This document shows, one piece after another, positions 1 through 11,556 of a DNA stretch of 64,000 nucleotides (positions within the stretch are counted from its first letter, which is position 1; each line of letters starts with the position of its first letter). Location: NCBI RefSeq assembly GCF_000237925.1, contig NC_031495.1, forward strand, positions 55,904,108 to 55,968,107. The letters run 5' to 3'. The notes below the pieces were generated by a model. That model worked only from the letters and a program-made list of their open reading frames with translations. It was not told the DNA's origin and searched no databases. Source of the DNA: Schistosoma mansoni (taxonomy: Eukaryota > Platyhelminthes > Trematoda > Strigeidida > Schistosomatidae). A program made the position numbers and the translations under genes.

Positions 1-262
1 TTGAGATAGTAACTCACTGAAGACAATGGTGGACGGTTGTTCAATTTCATGGATTGGTTGAAGTTAGACATTAACACTGTTGGATGCCGGCTCAGTGGTC
101 TGGATGTTAAGTGCTCTGGCGTGAGACTGGTAGGTCCTGGGTTCGAATCTCGCGAGGCGGGATCGTGGATACGCACTGCTGAGGAGTCCCATGGTAGGAC
201 GAAACGGCCGTCAAGCAGTGCTTCCAGGTTTTCCATGGTGGTCTAGCTTCAAATGACTCATA
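1..262 (+). mobile_element. tRNA-headed SINE (family 1) with hammerhead-like core, 5' end cut by window
   Basis: First of many copies of one repeat. Order seen: a leader containing GAAGTTAGACATTAACAC, a tRNA-like head with an A-box-like GGCTCAGTGGTC and a B box GGTTCGAATC near 139-149, a hammerhead core (179-212), then the shared tail with CCATGGTGGTCTAGCTTCAA. Core CTGAGGA, stem II GTCC/GGAC and GAAAC are intact. Three extra bases (AAG) directly after the GTC cleavage triplet disturb stem I, so cleavage is probably weak. The head predicts RNA polymerase III transcription. Orientation follows the tRNA-like part. Confidence 0.8.
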
Positions 263-627
263 ATTTTACCTTTAATATGTATAAGTATGATTTACAACAA
301 TGAGATAATGCTCATCGAGTAGTTGTGTTACGTAATAATTATATGATGTCACATTGATTATAAAATAATATCGAATAGTTGAAAGAAGATTATAATAATC
401 ACAGTAATTATTCGAAAAATCAAGCTGTTGCTATATTGCTTAACATATATAAGGAACTAACAAAATATTTTGATGAAAGGTCAGTAACATAGTAGTTATG
501 TAGCAATCAAGAGACGATTGCTGAGAATATGTAAAAATACATAGGTGCAAAAAACCATAAAATTGCTTAAATATTTTTGATGAGAAGGATTTATTCAGAG
601 TTCGGCTATAAACTCAGTTTTATACCG
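263..627. other. AT-rich stretch, nothing recognised
   Basis: No coding, RNA or repeat signature seen on either strand. Confidence 0.4.
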
Positions 628-1700
628 ATGGCCAAGGTAACGAGAGTGGTTGAAAAAACCTCTTTCAGATACAAAGGTTAGGCTTGTGAACATGGATTCA
701 AATGGTTTCAGCAATATTCAACAGACGAACTCATAAACTATATAGTAAATTCGATGGAATATGGCGGATAGCTTTAAAAGCTTTATCCAAGTCAACTTGA
801 TGATCTGTGTCCATCAAGTGAGCGAGAATAGAACTCCTAATCATTCTCACCCGTCCTTTGCTCAACCAAGACAGATGGTGTTCTGCTAAGCGATGACGGA
901 CTTGCCGAATCGTACACTCCATATAACTGACTCCACAGGAGCAGTTTAATTGGTAAATACATATTGATGTGGGGACTTCAGACAGTTTGTCTTTATCGAT
1001 GATTTTTATGATTGGACGTTTGTAGAAAACGGCATTCAGTTTGGCTTTAGTAAATGTTTTTTTCCACCACTTTTCTTAACTTTTAAGTTGAAATTCTTCT
1101 GCAGCATCATGTATGAATTGTAATTGTAAGAGCGGTACTTTTTTGAGAACGGTTGATACGTTTGGTTTTCTTCTCATTACATTGATGTGTTCAGTGATTA
1201 ATTTCATTGGATATCCATTCTTTCTTAGCAGGTTACGAATATTACTCAATTCATTTACAAATAAGTATATTGTCCAGCTGCAAACTTCCTATGTATCCCT
1301 CATTTTAGTATTCCATCTACTTTTCTTGTCATTTGGACATCTAGAAACGATATGCTATCACTCTGTTCTCCCTCTAGTGTAAAAGTAATAAATGGATCAA
1401 TGTTTTTAAATATCTTGAGTGGATTATCCTTTTCATGTTCCTTTTCTAATACTATGAAAGTATCATCTATATAGCGACAGTAGTATGTTAGATGACTGAT
1501 TGTGTCTTTGACTGGTCCATTTTTCAGTTTTACAAGGAAAAATATGTCAGGAGAAGGCCCAATGGAGGTCCTAAGTCTGCACCATACAATTGTCTGAAGT
1601 GTTCATTGTCACCATGCATCTAGGAATTTAGCTGTACAACTGTCAGTAAATGTGCCCAAAACATCTGATCATACACATTTGGTGTATTCTTTATTGCTTA
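628..1700 (-). pseudogene. Decayed Penelope-like element (RT motif C to GIY-YIG and C-terminus)
   Basis: Read on the minus strand, this matches the intact Penelope protein at 24972-27392 in order: a degraded motif B with GPPLGP (near 1555), the RT catalytic RYIDDTF (near 1465), FLDVQ downstream, a cysteine pair followed by a GIY-YIG-like stretch with the R..R..EHHLSWL pattern (731-960), and a C-terminus ending QPLSLPWP (near 630-660) against QPLTLPWP in the intact copy. The frame changes several times and a stop replaces a glutamine near the end, so it is dead. It starts inside the RT, so about the N-terminal half is missing. Divergence from the intact copy suggests an older or different subfamily. 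Confidence 0.85.
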
Positions 1701-2945
1701 GAGGTAAAATTTTTGTCATTCAATAGCAGCCACAAAAACGTTTATACATTTATTTCCTAAACCATATAAAGTGATTCAACTAAGCCGGGTTGATCAATAT
1801 TAAAATGAGAATATACGATAAAAGTACAAATCAGTCAATGGTTTGATTTTTAAAGCATTTAGCTCATAAAGGTTACCGAGATCCACAACAGTAACAAATA
1901 TTAGAACAACACATAAACGAACAATATTGTTTTCATTTAGATCGTTATCAGGCTAAAGCTGAATATTCACATAGTACATGTAAATATTAAACCAAGCAAG
2001 GCAATTTATCAGTCAATAATCCTAATAAAATGGAGCACACAAGTAGATTTTATAAGTGAAAAGTACAAATCGTTAGTAAGATGACCTGTGTACCATTATT
2101 GATACGAATAACAAAATAATGAAATTTCTAGTTAATAGTTCGCTATAAAAAGTAGGTCAAAGTTGGATAAATAAACCGTCAAATAGAAATACACACTAAA
2201 ATTACGTAATAGAAATTATGTATACAATCAGAGAGCGAATAAATGGATATATACGGGATATGAAAAATATTCATAAAATAGTTTATTAAGTCATATGCGG
2301 TCAATGAAGAGACCGAAATGTCACTAATTTCTTCTAAATACATAAACTAGTGTTATAATTTTGGATCCATTTCGCTTCTGCTATATTTAAGAAAACGGGA
2401 TCGAACCCTATCGGGAAACGACGATATGCGACAGATCATTCGAAATGATTTGGCTTCGACCACTGTTAACCACATGTGACAAGATAGAGCTGCGTATTCT
2501 CTTCATCTAGGCTATTACAAACCAAGCTGGGTGATGTTCACTTAATCATTGGTCAAGTTGCTTGTTACTGTGCCCAATATAGCTATCTCCTCAGAAGTAG
2601 CTGAATTTGTGAATTTGCATAAAAGAGCAAACTCAGGTAACTTATCCTTTATTTGAGTAGATAACACTGGTCGACTAGGAAATGTCAATTCAAGATTAAC
2701 TACATAAAATGTCTAGTTAACTGCCCTCGCTAATCTATCATGTAGAGTACGGATAACCACATCCCCGTTGCATTGTAGTTTTAGGTTAAGGGGTTTCTTA
2801 TCAGCGGTTCAACTTATTTTCTCCTGCATATATGTTCTTCATTAAAAGAAGTTCTTGAGTAGCTTCTGAAAATTCTAAATAATGAATATGATAATGACAG
2901 AAAGTACAGTTTTTGATTCATAACACTGTCAGATATAACACTTCA
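1701..2945. other. Intergenic, AT-rich, nothing recognised
   Basis: No ORF of interest and no repeat family shared with the rest of the window was seen. Confidence 0.4.
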
Positions 2946-3255
2946 TTACTAGTTATATTGAGATAGCAGTTTGAAGACCACTGGTCCGCTTGGCGTTTGA
3001 AACGAACGGTATTGAGTTCGAGTCCCAGAATGAACATCAACTCGGATGCAAGTACATCTAAGTGACGAGTCAAAAAGAAAAAGAAAGTCGCATCCTGAAT
3101 TTCACTGCCAGCCATTATTTATCTTTGCCTATAAAGCTTATGACTTAAGGCAATATCGCGGCAGTCCGCACAGGTTGGTCATATGTCAATAAGAGACTGA
3201 TCAATTGCAGTCCTAACAACAATGGGAAGATACCAACAAACAATACCAAGTGAAT
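2946..3255 (+). mobile_element. Sm-alpha type SINE, decayed
   Basis: It has a B-box-like GAGTTCGAGTCCCAGAATG, then the Sm-alpha spacer, GTGACGAGTC where the hammerhead 5' core would be, ATCCTGAATTTCACTGC, and the Sm-alpha tail (CATATGTCAATAAGAGACTG and GGGAAGAT). Stem II and the GAAA strand have become an A-rich run (AAAAAGAAAAAG), so the ribozyme is dead. The same tail is found at 13786, 18290 and 35586. Confidence 0.7.
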
Positions 3256-3559
3256 TAAATTAGATCACTTTATTTTCATTGGTTAAATAATAAAAATGAA
3301 GTAAATAATTGGAAATCATAACCATCAATCAAACATTTAATAAATTTAAATCATAGTTTTAATTATTGTGATTAATTAATTTTCAAACTGTGTTTGTCAT
3401 AAACTAACGTTGGCAAAATATCCATTTAGAGACTGTTCCTTGTTGTTACTATTCGGTTGAATAACTTTTAAACGGATCAAATTGATGATTACTCATTCTT
3501 TCTAGTTGAAGTGTAAATTATTAAATAGTTTCAACCGGGAATGAAACATTTCTTGGTGA

Positions 3560-3825
3560 GATTGAATTATGGCTGGCAGTGTTATCCAAAACACATACTT
3601 CGTCCTATTTAAGACTCATCGACTGGATGTACTTGTATCCTAGTTTTGGTGCTAACACTGGATTTTGAACCTAAGTTAGTGAATAGATGAATTCGGTAGC
3701 TGTTTGGGAAGTGTGTTTTGACTCTGAAGCTACAGGTACTAGGTTTGAGTACCACCGTAAACATCTACAATGATATGCGGGTAAATCTAACTGATTTGCC
3801 TCCTGGATTCCACTTCTAAACACAT
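3560..3825. mobile_element. Sm-alpha remnants in inverted orientation
   Basis: A minus-strand hammerhead remnant (TTCGTCCTATTTAAGACTCATCGA, 3599-3622, antisense core) is followed by a plus-strand head remnant (GGTTTGAGTACC) and GATTTGCCTCCTGGATTCCAC. Both halves are heavily mutated, so the limits are approximate. Confidence 0.5.
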
Positions 3826-4475
3826 CCCAAGCATAATACTAAAACAAGTGACTGAAATGAAACACTGAGACAATCTTTTCAGCATGCATGTTTGCTAATA
3901 TAGAATGAGCAGTTACAACCTTAAAGACCAGCAGGAGAGAAATATGAACCTTTAAAAATAGAATGAAACATCTTTTCAATGCTTTCTTATTTTCAACAAT
4001 TGTCTTTTTGATACTAGTTAATAAAGATTATTTACGGAACTATTGTTTTGTTATAGTTTGTCAGCGAATCATGTAATTAAATCCATTTACCCATCTTTTG
4101 TTTCTCAAAATGAAAATATTCACGTTAAAATATCTGCATTATTTATGAATGAATCGATTCTTTTTATAGGCCACAACAACTAGTAAAAGCGATTAACTAC
4201 AAGTTGTAAGATACTTTATTTCTATCGTTCCAGAAACTTTCAATCTTATCAACTGGTAATAATGTCGATATTAAGATTTTTCCAAAATAAATTACAATTA
4301 AATATGATTAACCTATCATATTTTCAGCTTCAGTCGTCAATTGTATAGTCGTTTTCCCTTCGTTGCATAATATGTATATCCAGTTCATTCATGCATTATG
4401 ATTCCGCTCTTCGTTGTAAAATTACTAAAGCAAAAGTATAAAACATTGAAATCATTCATAAATACCTCAGCCCTA
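3826..4475. other. Intergenic, nothing recognised
   Basis: AT-rich, with no coding or repeat signal I can support. Confidence 0.4.
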
Positions 4476-4479
4476 CAGC

Positions 4480-4640
4480 AGGTCAGTCGTGGCTTGAGTA
4501 ACTCAGTAGAAACGTCCAAGACTAGGTTCATGTCCCATAGGAAGCATCAGTTTCCCAGGGCTACATGCATTCTGTGTTAGCGAATCTCAACTAGCATGAA
4601 ACGTAGGTTCTTTTGTTTTCCTACAGACTTCTTTCAACCA
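4480..4640 (+). mobile_element. Decayed copy of the third tRNA-derived SINE family
   Basis: It aligns by eye with the minus-strand copy at 49485-49668: TAACTCAGTAGAAACGTC (A-box region), AGGAAGCATCAGTTTCC, and then CATGAAACGTAGGT where the hammerhead GAAAC and cleavage segment lies in the better copy. The 5' half of the ribozyme core (CTGACGA) is lost, so it is inactive. Confidence 0.5.
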
Positions 4641-5309
4641 CCCAACATAGAATTGTGTATCATTAAAATGAAAGTTACAAGATCATAGCAAAACTTAAAG
4701 GTTACAGGGTACGCCCTACTAAAGAGCCACGAACTGGTAACAAAAAGCTGTTCAATATTTTTTAGTCTTGAGCGGTTCAACTCGTGTTAAAAACTAACTT
4801 AAAATATCCAAATCGACTATTGTCATAATTCGTTTATTGACAAAAGTGAATTATCAGATAGATTAATTTAGTTTTGGCTTTCTTTTTTCTTTATTGAGGA
4901 TAAACTTGATTAAAGTTTTGATATAATCAGCAATTTTGACCAGTCAATCCCTAGTAAACATCGTCTTTACAATTGCCAATCTATATTTTTTGCATTTAAA
5001 CGTCGTTTTGATTTATCATAGATAAAAAATATTTATTCTTGATACTGTTTTCAGATAAAATACTTTTTACGTAGCCACAACCTATTGTGACCAGAATGCA
5101 TGAAATTTTAAACCATTATTTCAACAAAGTTTATAAATCACTTCAATTTATGAACTGAAGCATTCTTTCATTTAAAACAGTAAATCCTTTTACTCCAAAT
5201 TACTGTACATAGTAGTGTTAAATGAATGAGATGTCATGTGTTTGAAGATAATCTATGATAATATTAGGACAAAGGTTTTGTACGAGTTGACAGCTGCCAT
5301 CATACTTAT
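4641..5309. other. Intergenic, nothing recognised
   Basis: AT-rich; no signal seen. Confidence 0.4.
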
Positions 5310-5500
5310 CTACTTATTTACTTACGCCTGTTGTTCCTAATGGAGAAGCATAGGCCGCCAACTAGGATTCTACAACCAACTCTGTCCGAGGTTCTCCTTT
5401 CCAGTTGTTCCTAATCGCTATTCATTCTTCTGATGCACGCCTCCGATTACTGAAGCAATGTGTTCTTGAGGCTTCGTTTCCTTTTTACATCATAGTATAT
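5310..5500 (-). pseudogene. RTE/SR2-like LINE, 3'-end remnant
   Basis: The minus strand encodes pieces matching the SR2-type C-terminus found better preserved at 50219-50695 (…NNWKELER…, GWRILVGGLC-like) and ends in the same GTAAGTAAAT tail. Frameshifts and stops interrupt it. It is a 5'-truncated dead copy of about 190 bp. Confidence 0.65.
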
Positions 5501-6620
5501 CAGAACTGGGATCCGAACCCATTTCACCTAATGTTAAAGGCAAAAACATTATTGATGGGCTATTTGAGTGAAAATGACCTGTAGGAGATCTTAATCAAGG
5601 ATTATTAGCCGATGTTATGTCTGTCGAACCCTTTTATCTGACCAAATTCTGTTGATCACGCATACTATTATGCAAGGTGATGTGAGTTTGAATCCCGGAG
5701 GTTTGTGGCATCAACCCACTGAAGGTTGCAGACATAACTTATTAAACATTATCAACTAGACCAGGTCTTTCTGTGAAATGTCCACCAAACACCTAACATC
5801 AAAACATAATATATACAATATAAAATCATCTAATTTATTGGGCACTGTACAGTATGATTAACAGACTTCAATTAATCAATGATCCAGTGGCGTTAGTGAA
5901 AGAAGAATGATATATTCAAATGAATGTGAAGTATGGGCATGATAAGAAGGAAAATAATTGGATAAAGACTACTGAGATTCTCAAATTTAAGACAATTCGA
6001 CTACATTTGTCTCATTAATGTATAGCTTGGAACTAAATAACTGGAAGGCTTTGAACATTGTTTTTACAGTCAGGGATGCCATAAATGAAGATAAATATTC
6101 TCTATGAGCCTCCCCTGAAGAAACCTGTTATATCTCAGAGCCTAGATTTGATCTTAAATCAGAAATTCAGACTTAACAGATAACAATCTGAATTCTGTAT
6201 ACAGGACACTTTATGATTTTATTCTAGGAAACATTGTTTCCATTATAATATTTTGGGTCTAAATCATTCAATTAGTGATAAAGTTAACTGGAAGCATTAG
6301 AATAAATTAATTATACTTCGTTCAAACGTATTGATTTTACAACCCGATTTCAATGAGTGAATTTTTTTGTAACTGATAAGAACTGACTAACCTTTAATAG
6401 TGAAAGGAATACATTCTATACTTATTACACAATATTGTGAAAAAGAAAGACATTTCACTTCATAGTTTTATAAATTATATTAAAATATAATAAAATATTC
6501 AATAATTTATTGATATAAGTATTGATTCTTACAGATATTGATTTTTTTCTTTACTTGTACTTTAATTTTTAAATTATCTGTAATTAAATTTATTCACAAT
6601 ACTAACTGGACTGTATAATG
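5501..6620. other. Intergenic, nothing recognised
   Basis: A weak B-box-like GTTTGAATCCC near 5688 could be SINE debris. Nothing else stands out. Confidence 0.35.
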
Positions 6621-6623
6621 GCA

Positions 6624-6940
6624 TAGTGAGAAGCAGAAACCAGTGGAGTTCAACCAGGTCTGTTGGGAGATAACAACTCACTGATCACATTGGTGAATGG
6701 TTGCTCAATTTCGTGGATTGGTTGAAGTTAGACATTAACACTATTGGATGCCGGCTCAGTGGTTTAGAGGTTAAGTGCTCTGGCGTGAGACTGGTAGGTC
6801 CTGGGTTCGAATCTCGTGAGGCGGGATCGTGGATACGCACTGCTGAGGAGTCAGTCCCACACTAGGACGAACCGGCCGTCCAGTGCTTCGAGGTTTTCCA
6901 TGGTGATCTAGCTTCAACTGACTCATGATCTCAACTATAT
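6624..6940 (+). mobile_element. Family-1 SINE, near full length, ribozyme damaged
   Basis: Leader (GTGAGAAGCAG), tRNA-like head with GGTTCGAATCTCG, and tail are present. In the hammerhead, four extra bases interrupt stem II after CTGAGGAGT and GAAAC has become GAACC, so the ribozyme is predicted inactive. Confidence 0.8.
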
Positions 6941-7640
6941 GACATAACTTTTATTCAGATAATATATTTAGATGTTATTTCAGCACTATATTATATTTTT
7001 AAATAATAATAATAATTTTTCCTGGTTAGAGTTTTTTTTAGCGAGTTAATTTTCTACGGGATAGGGTCGCTAACCCCATGCCTAACCTTACTCCTTTATC
7101 CGGGTTTGGGAGCGGCAGTAGCTTCCCGAGGGGCTACAGGCTGAGTTACTATATTATATTATATTATACATCTATAAATCAACAACAAGGTATTTATTTT
7201 CAGTTAATAAACTAGATAAATTCAACTGGTGGATTAGAAATTTATCATGATAAATACTCATAAAATATATATAATTGATATATTTTATAATCTTATTAAG
7301 CTACTATGATCTTGTCATTTATGACCTATATATTTAATGACAGTTGATAAGATAGAATCTTTTTGTAACTAATGAGAAATGAAAAAGTGAAATTTATTTA
7401 TTTCAAATTATAGTTGATAAATAAATAAGTAGTGTCGAAATGGTAGAGTTACAGATTAAATTAATTCAATACGAACCTATCAACTAATTGGGGTCAAAAA
7501 AATGTACAAAAATAATGAATAAATAATTTTATAAATATTAAAGAATGAAGATTAATAGTTTATGATATACTTAAGAAATGAAATGATAAAATTTTTTTAG
7601 TGAGATACTATAATTGAAGATATTAATCAAATTAAGAGTG
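6941..7640. repeat. AT-rich stretch with one GC-richer dispersed-repeat fragment (about 7030-7145)
   Basis: The block around 7040-7140 (TCGCTAACCCCATGCC, GGGAGCGGCAGTAGC) stands out in base composition from its AT-rich surroundings and is followed by a TATAT-rich run. It reads like a non-LTR element fragment, but I cannot assign a family. The rest is featureless. Confidence 0.4.
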
Positions 7641-7651
7641 CTAAAATATCA

Positions 7652-8206
7652 CAGTGATCTTGAGTGCTGTTAGAGGTATGAGGGCAGTTATCACTTCCCG
7701 GTTGTCCACACCGTGGAAAGGTTCTTTTAGAGGTACCTGAAACGAAAATTGTATTAGAAGTGGTCTTAATGACCTGAGAGCGTGACCGCAGTTCCCAAAA
7801 GACAACTACTTGAGGTCAGTCACACACGACTTTTTGTGAGTCACTTTTGTGTTAGCTCTGTACATGGTGGGACCTTACCGCCGGAGACGGATATCAGTGG
7901 GTTAGGGCGAGGTGTGCATTTTTAGGGTCGACCTTTTCTAACCCCACCCCTCCTTGTGGGAAGGCAGCATCACTGTTATGCTGGTTGTCTGAAAGAAACA
8001 CCTTACTTCTGTCACAACTCTGTACAGTCAGCAGTACGGCTTCGCCTTCGGACCTTGGGTTTACTGCTTTTAGTCTTACCGCCCTTCAGCCGACCTGTCT
8101 AGCATGGTAGGACCTTGAGGAATGATTATTCCAGCCAGTATAACTCGATTGGGTCATCACGATAGGCAATCCCGACCACCACGTCAACGTAGCAACAACG
8201 GTCGGG
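7652..8206. mobile_element. 555-bp GC-richer insertion with 10-bp target-site duplication
   Basis: A perfect direct repeat TAAAATATCA flanks the block at 7642-7651 and 8207-8216. The insert is clearly GC-richer than its surroundings, has no ORF of note, and contains hairpin-prone segments such as CCCACCCCTCCTTGTGGG. A TSD of this length suggests LINE-mediated insertion of a non-autonomous element or of the untranslated part of a non-LTR element. I see no poly(A), so orientation is undecided. Confidence 0.75.
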
Positions 8207-8216
8207 TAAAATATCA

Positions 8217-8684
8217 TTAATTTATATTAGACAAAAAATAACACTACATGATAAATAGAATGGTTTTATGTGAATTTTCCATTGTATCATAATTATAAGT
8301 AGTGATCTCATAGATAATAGTGATAATTTGAGAGGATCCATTAGAAAGAAAAAGATCAATCATTCATGAGGGTAATAACAATGTGGTCTCTTAGTCACCT
8401 TATGTTTCATTACGACACATATGCTAGAATAAACTGTACAAAATTTTCAAGCTTAGTAACATCAACAACACTTTTTGTTGTTAGTCTTTCAATGATTGTT
8501 ATTCTGAGTGAGATTCATACTTAAGTGGGTTATCATCTAGCTATCTGATATTCAATACAGTGAAATAGAACATCTGTAAGCTTAGTTTGTCAAATATAAA
8601 CCTGATAAATATCATTGTCTAGACGAACAGTTACGAATAACTTGTTAGTCAAATAAGTATCTACTCAAATTGACGCGAGCAAGA
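8217..8684. other. Intergenic, nothing recognised
   Basis: AT-rich; no signal seen. Confidence 0.4.
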
Positions 8685-10134
8685 GAGCAAATGAAAAAGG
8701 GCGTCGATAAAAAAGAGGGCACGCTAATAATGGTGACCATAGAAAGGGGGACTATGAACAAGGCACATATTAGTAAAGGCGATCAGTGGAAAAGGGAATG
8801 ACATTTTTAATGTTGTGAAATATGTTTTCCTTACCTTCTGTCGTTTCTCCTCAGAACCAACGAAAACGTATTTTCCTTAACGTAAAGCAAAGAGTCTACT
8901 TTCAACAAATACTGATAAATAACATAATTTCTCGAATTCGGTAATAAATTGTTATTGTTATTACCCTAGTCATGTCATCTTCTACGTATATTTCGAACAG
9001 TCAGAATATAATCCATTAAAAGGGATTCTTGTTTGTTCAATTGACTCATGATCTCAACTCTATAAATTACTAAAATCTCCACAAAAAACCCCTTCTGATA
9101 ATGATCATGTGCTCACTAGTGACTGACTCCTTGAGGTATTTCCTGGAGTTCTAGTGAGAAGCAGTAACCGGTGGAGTTCAACCAGGTCTGTTGTGAGATA
9201 GTAACTCACTGATGACATTGGTGAATGGTTGCTCAATTTCGTGAATCAGTTGAAGTTAGACATTAACACCGTTGGATGCCAGCTCAGTGGTCTGTCGGTT
9301 AAGGGCTTCGGCTCGAAACTGGTAGGTCCTGGGTTCGAATCCCGCGGGAGTGGGTTCGTGGATGCGCACTGCTGAGGAGTCCCATAATAGGACGGAACGG
9401 CCGTCCAGTGCTTCGAGGTTTTCCATGGTGGTCTAGCTTCAATTGACTCATGATCTCAACTCTATAAATTACTAAAATCTCCACAAAAACCCCTTCTGAT
9501 TCTTGTTTGTGTTGAATTCCCTACAAATCCAAAGGTTGTTAGACGCTTTTAGGTGACCGAAAATATAAAGGCCATAGACTTGATTATGATGAGGTATTTG
9601 CAATCAAAATGTACTGATATATAAAATAAATTTCTTTTTATCTATTTGTTTTTTAAATGAATTATTTGACTAGATTTCAAGATGAAACAATTGTATATAA
9701 GTCCAGCACAAATAAACATCCCTTTTAATGGATTATGTCCTAACTGTTACATATACATACGGGATAACATGACTGGGGTAATAGTGCGGTGTATGCTACA
9801 TATGTCTGTCAACATAAGTAGAATGTAATACCAATAGGAAGTGAAAAACCTGGCGGCAGAAGGCTATGAAGGTGGGCTTGAAAAAATCAGAAACGGAAAT
9901 AGAAAGGAATTGTTACTTGGATGAATTATATAGAATGTTAAGGAAAAATGATGGAATTTTGCAAACAAAGTATTCAATGTATGGTTCTCATATTCTATCA
10001 AGAGATTCTCTTAAAAATGTTATCCCCTTTTTCTTTGATCACCTTCACTAATATGTGCCTTATTCATAGTCTCCCTTTCGATGGTCGCACTTATTAGCGT
10101 GTCCTTTTTTATCCGCACCCTCTTTCACTGGCCC
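8685..10134. repeat. Diverged long inverted repeat (arms about 8685-9036 and 9703-10134)
   Basis: The left arm (GATAAAAAAGAGGGCAC, AGGCACATATTAGTAAAGG, CCATTAAAAGGGATTC) recurs as reverse complement in the right arm (9703-9760 and 10024-10134), with gaps and substitutions. The right arm carries extra sequence (9760-10020). A family-1 SINE sits just inside the left arm. It may be a foldback or MITE-type element or an old duplicated inversion. Confidence 0.65.
9037..9497 (+). mobile_element. Family-1 SINE, longer than unit length, with terminal redundancy and 13-bp TSD
   Basis: Flanked by GATTCTTGTTTGT at 9024-9036 and 9498-9510. The insert opens with the SINE 3' tail (TCAATTGACTCATGATC to CCCCTTCTGAT, to about 9099), passes through a linker into the SINE leader, tRNA-like head (GGTTCGAATCCCG), hammerhead region and the same 3' tail again (from about 9439). 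One unit is therefore about 400 bp and this copy is about 1.15 units. The ribozyme has CTGAGGA and intact stem II, but GAA is mutated to GGA, so this copy is predicted inactive. Confidence 0.8.
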
Positions 10135-11470
10135 TATAGATAACCACCCTTTTTCCCGCACCCTTATTAGTATGAATAAAGAAAATAAACCTATTCCCAT
10201 CACTTAACAGCTTGGGTTTATTTATGTCGGTTAGGAAAGGATGCTCTAAGTAGATTTAGAAGCTTTAGTGATTTGTAAAAAAAAGACACAAAACGTTGAT
10301 TTATGTCTTCCAGTTAATTTAGTTCAACTACTGGTAATGAATAAAAATGTTTGAATACCAACCAGTCAGCTTACAAGCTTATAAAAGTTTGACCACACAG
10401 TCATCAAGCAAACTGTTGTCTATCAAAAATGATCCAAATAAAACTGTCACATAAATAGGTTGAATAAGAATAATCAGAGTTGTAATATCTAGGAGAATGG
10501 ATTTTCTACGTCGTAATTGATATTATCAAAGTAACGTTTTGCAATAAACCAGTCGACCTCAGATCTGTTATTTGATTCTCAAATCACTTCTTAACACATC
10601 ATCCATATAACGTTTTGTGAACAGATCAAACGATTGTACAGGTCGTTGAAAATTTTGGAGAATTCTGGACATTGTAATCATGTCAGTTTGTCATGAATTT
10701 CGTGAAACAAATCTCAAGGTGAATGCTTTGTCACCTACCGTTAGACAATGACAGATATGGTATTTTTACCTAATGAAGTTAAGTATTAGGGAGGCAGTGG
10801 GTAAGAAGCGTCCGTTTATATGTTCTGTCGTGGTTGGAAGTAACTGGTAAGGGATATCTGACCTATTGAGGAAATCCATACTACCTAACAGATTCGAATC
10901 CCGATAGTGTAATAAAAAGACGAAGATTATCAGAACTACATGATATATTAGCGCAATACATTTCGAATAATCCGATTACACGTATACTTGTTAAGAACAT
11001 TTATACTTTCACGGATTTATATTCATTATTTAACTATTCAGATAACAATTGTGATCCTATGGCACTAAAACATTTACATTGGTTAATGATCAAGTAATAG
11101 AATCGATTTCATAGCTGCCTCACTCATAGTACTGATTAGTTCTTATTGATTAAGTTTCCCATTGTTCACACTATAACTATAATTATAATCTTATGAAAAT
11201 ACTTAAAGAATAAAACATTTCTTTATATTTGACTAGATCTGTAAAGATTATTGTTTTATAATCATTCAATATAATGAAATATCTAGTAATGAATACATAC
11301 CGCATGCTGTTATTGTTAGACAAATATTATATACAATTATTGATAGGACTAAATATGGTTTTCTTTATCTCTCAATCTCTCAATTGACACTTTCATTTGG
11401 TTGATTATAAACATTTAACTAAATTTATTGTACCCTACCTGACCAATGTCAATTCTCAGTTGGAAATTCA
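10135..11470. other. Intergenic, nothing recognised
   Basis: A tRNA-like B box (GATTCGAATCCCG, near 10889) may be SINE debris. Otherwise AT-rich and featureless. Confidence 0.35.
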
Positions 11471-11556
11471 TCCAGGTTTTCCATGGTGGTCTAGCTTCAA
11501 TTGACTAGTGATTTCAACTATGAAAATACTGAAATCTCCACAAAACCCCTTCTGGT
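11471..11556 (+). mobile_element. Family-1 SINE, 3' tail fragment
   Basis: Only the tail is present, from TCCAGGTTTTCCATGGTGG to CCCCTTCTGG. No head or ribozyme. Confidence 0.75.

Noticed and set aside
1113-1382. 89-codon plus-strand frame as a membrane-protein gene
   Set aside because: It is antisense to the decayed Penelope RT and nuclease fragment; the hydrophobic translation is a shadow.
9866-10051. 61-codon frame as a small gene
   Set aside because: Lies in one arm of an inverted repeat and is not conserved in the other arm.
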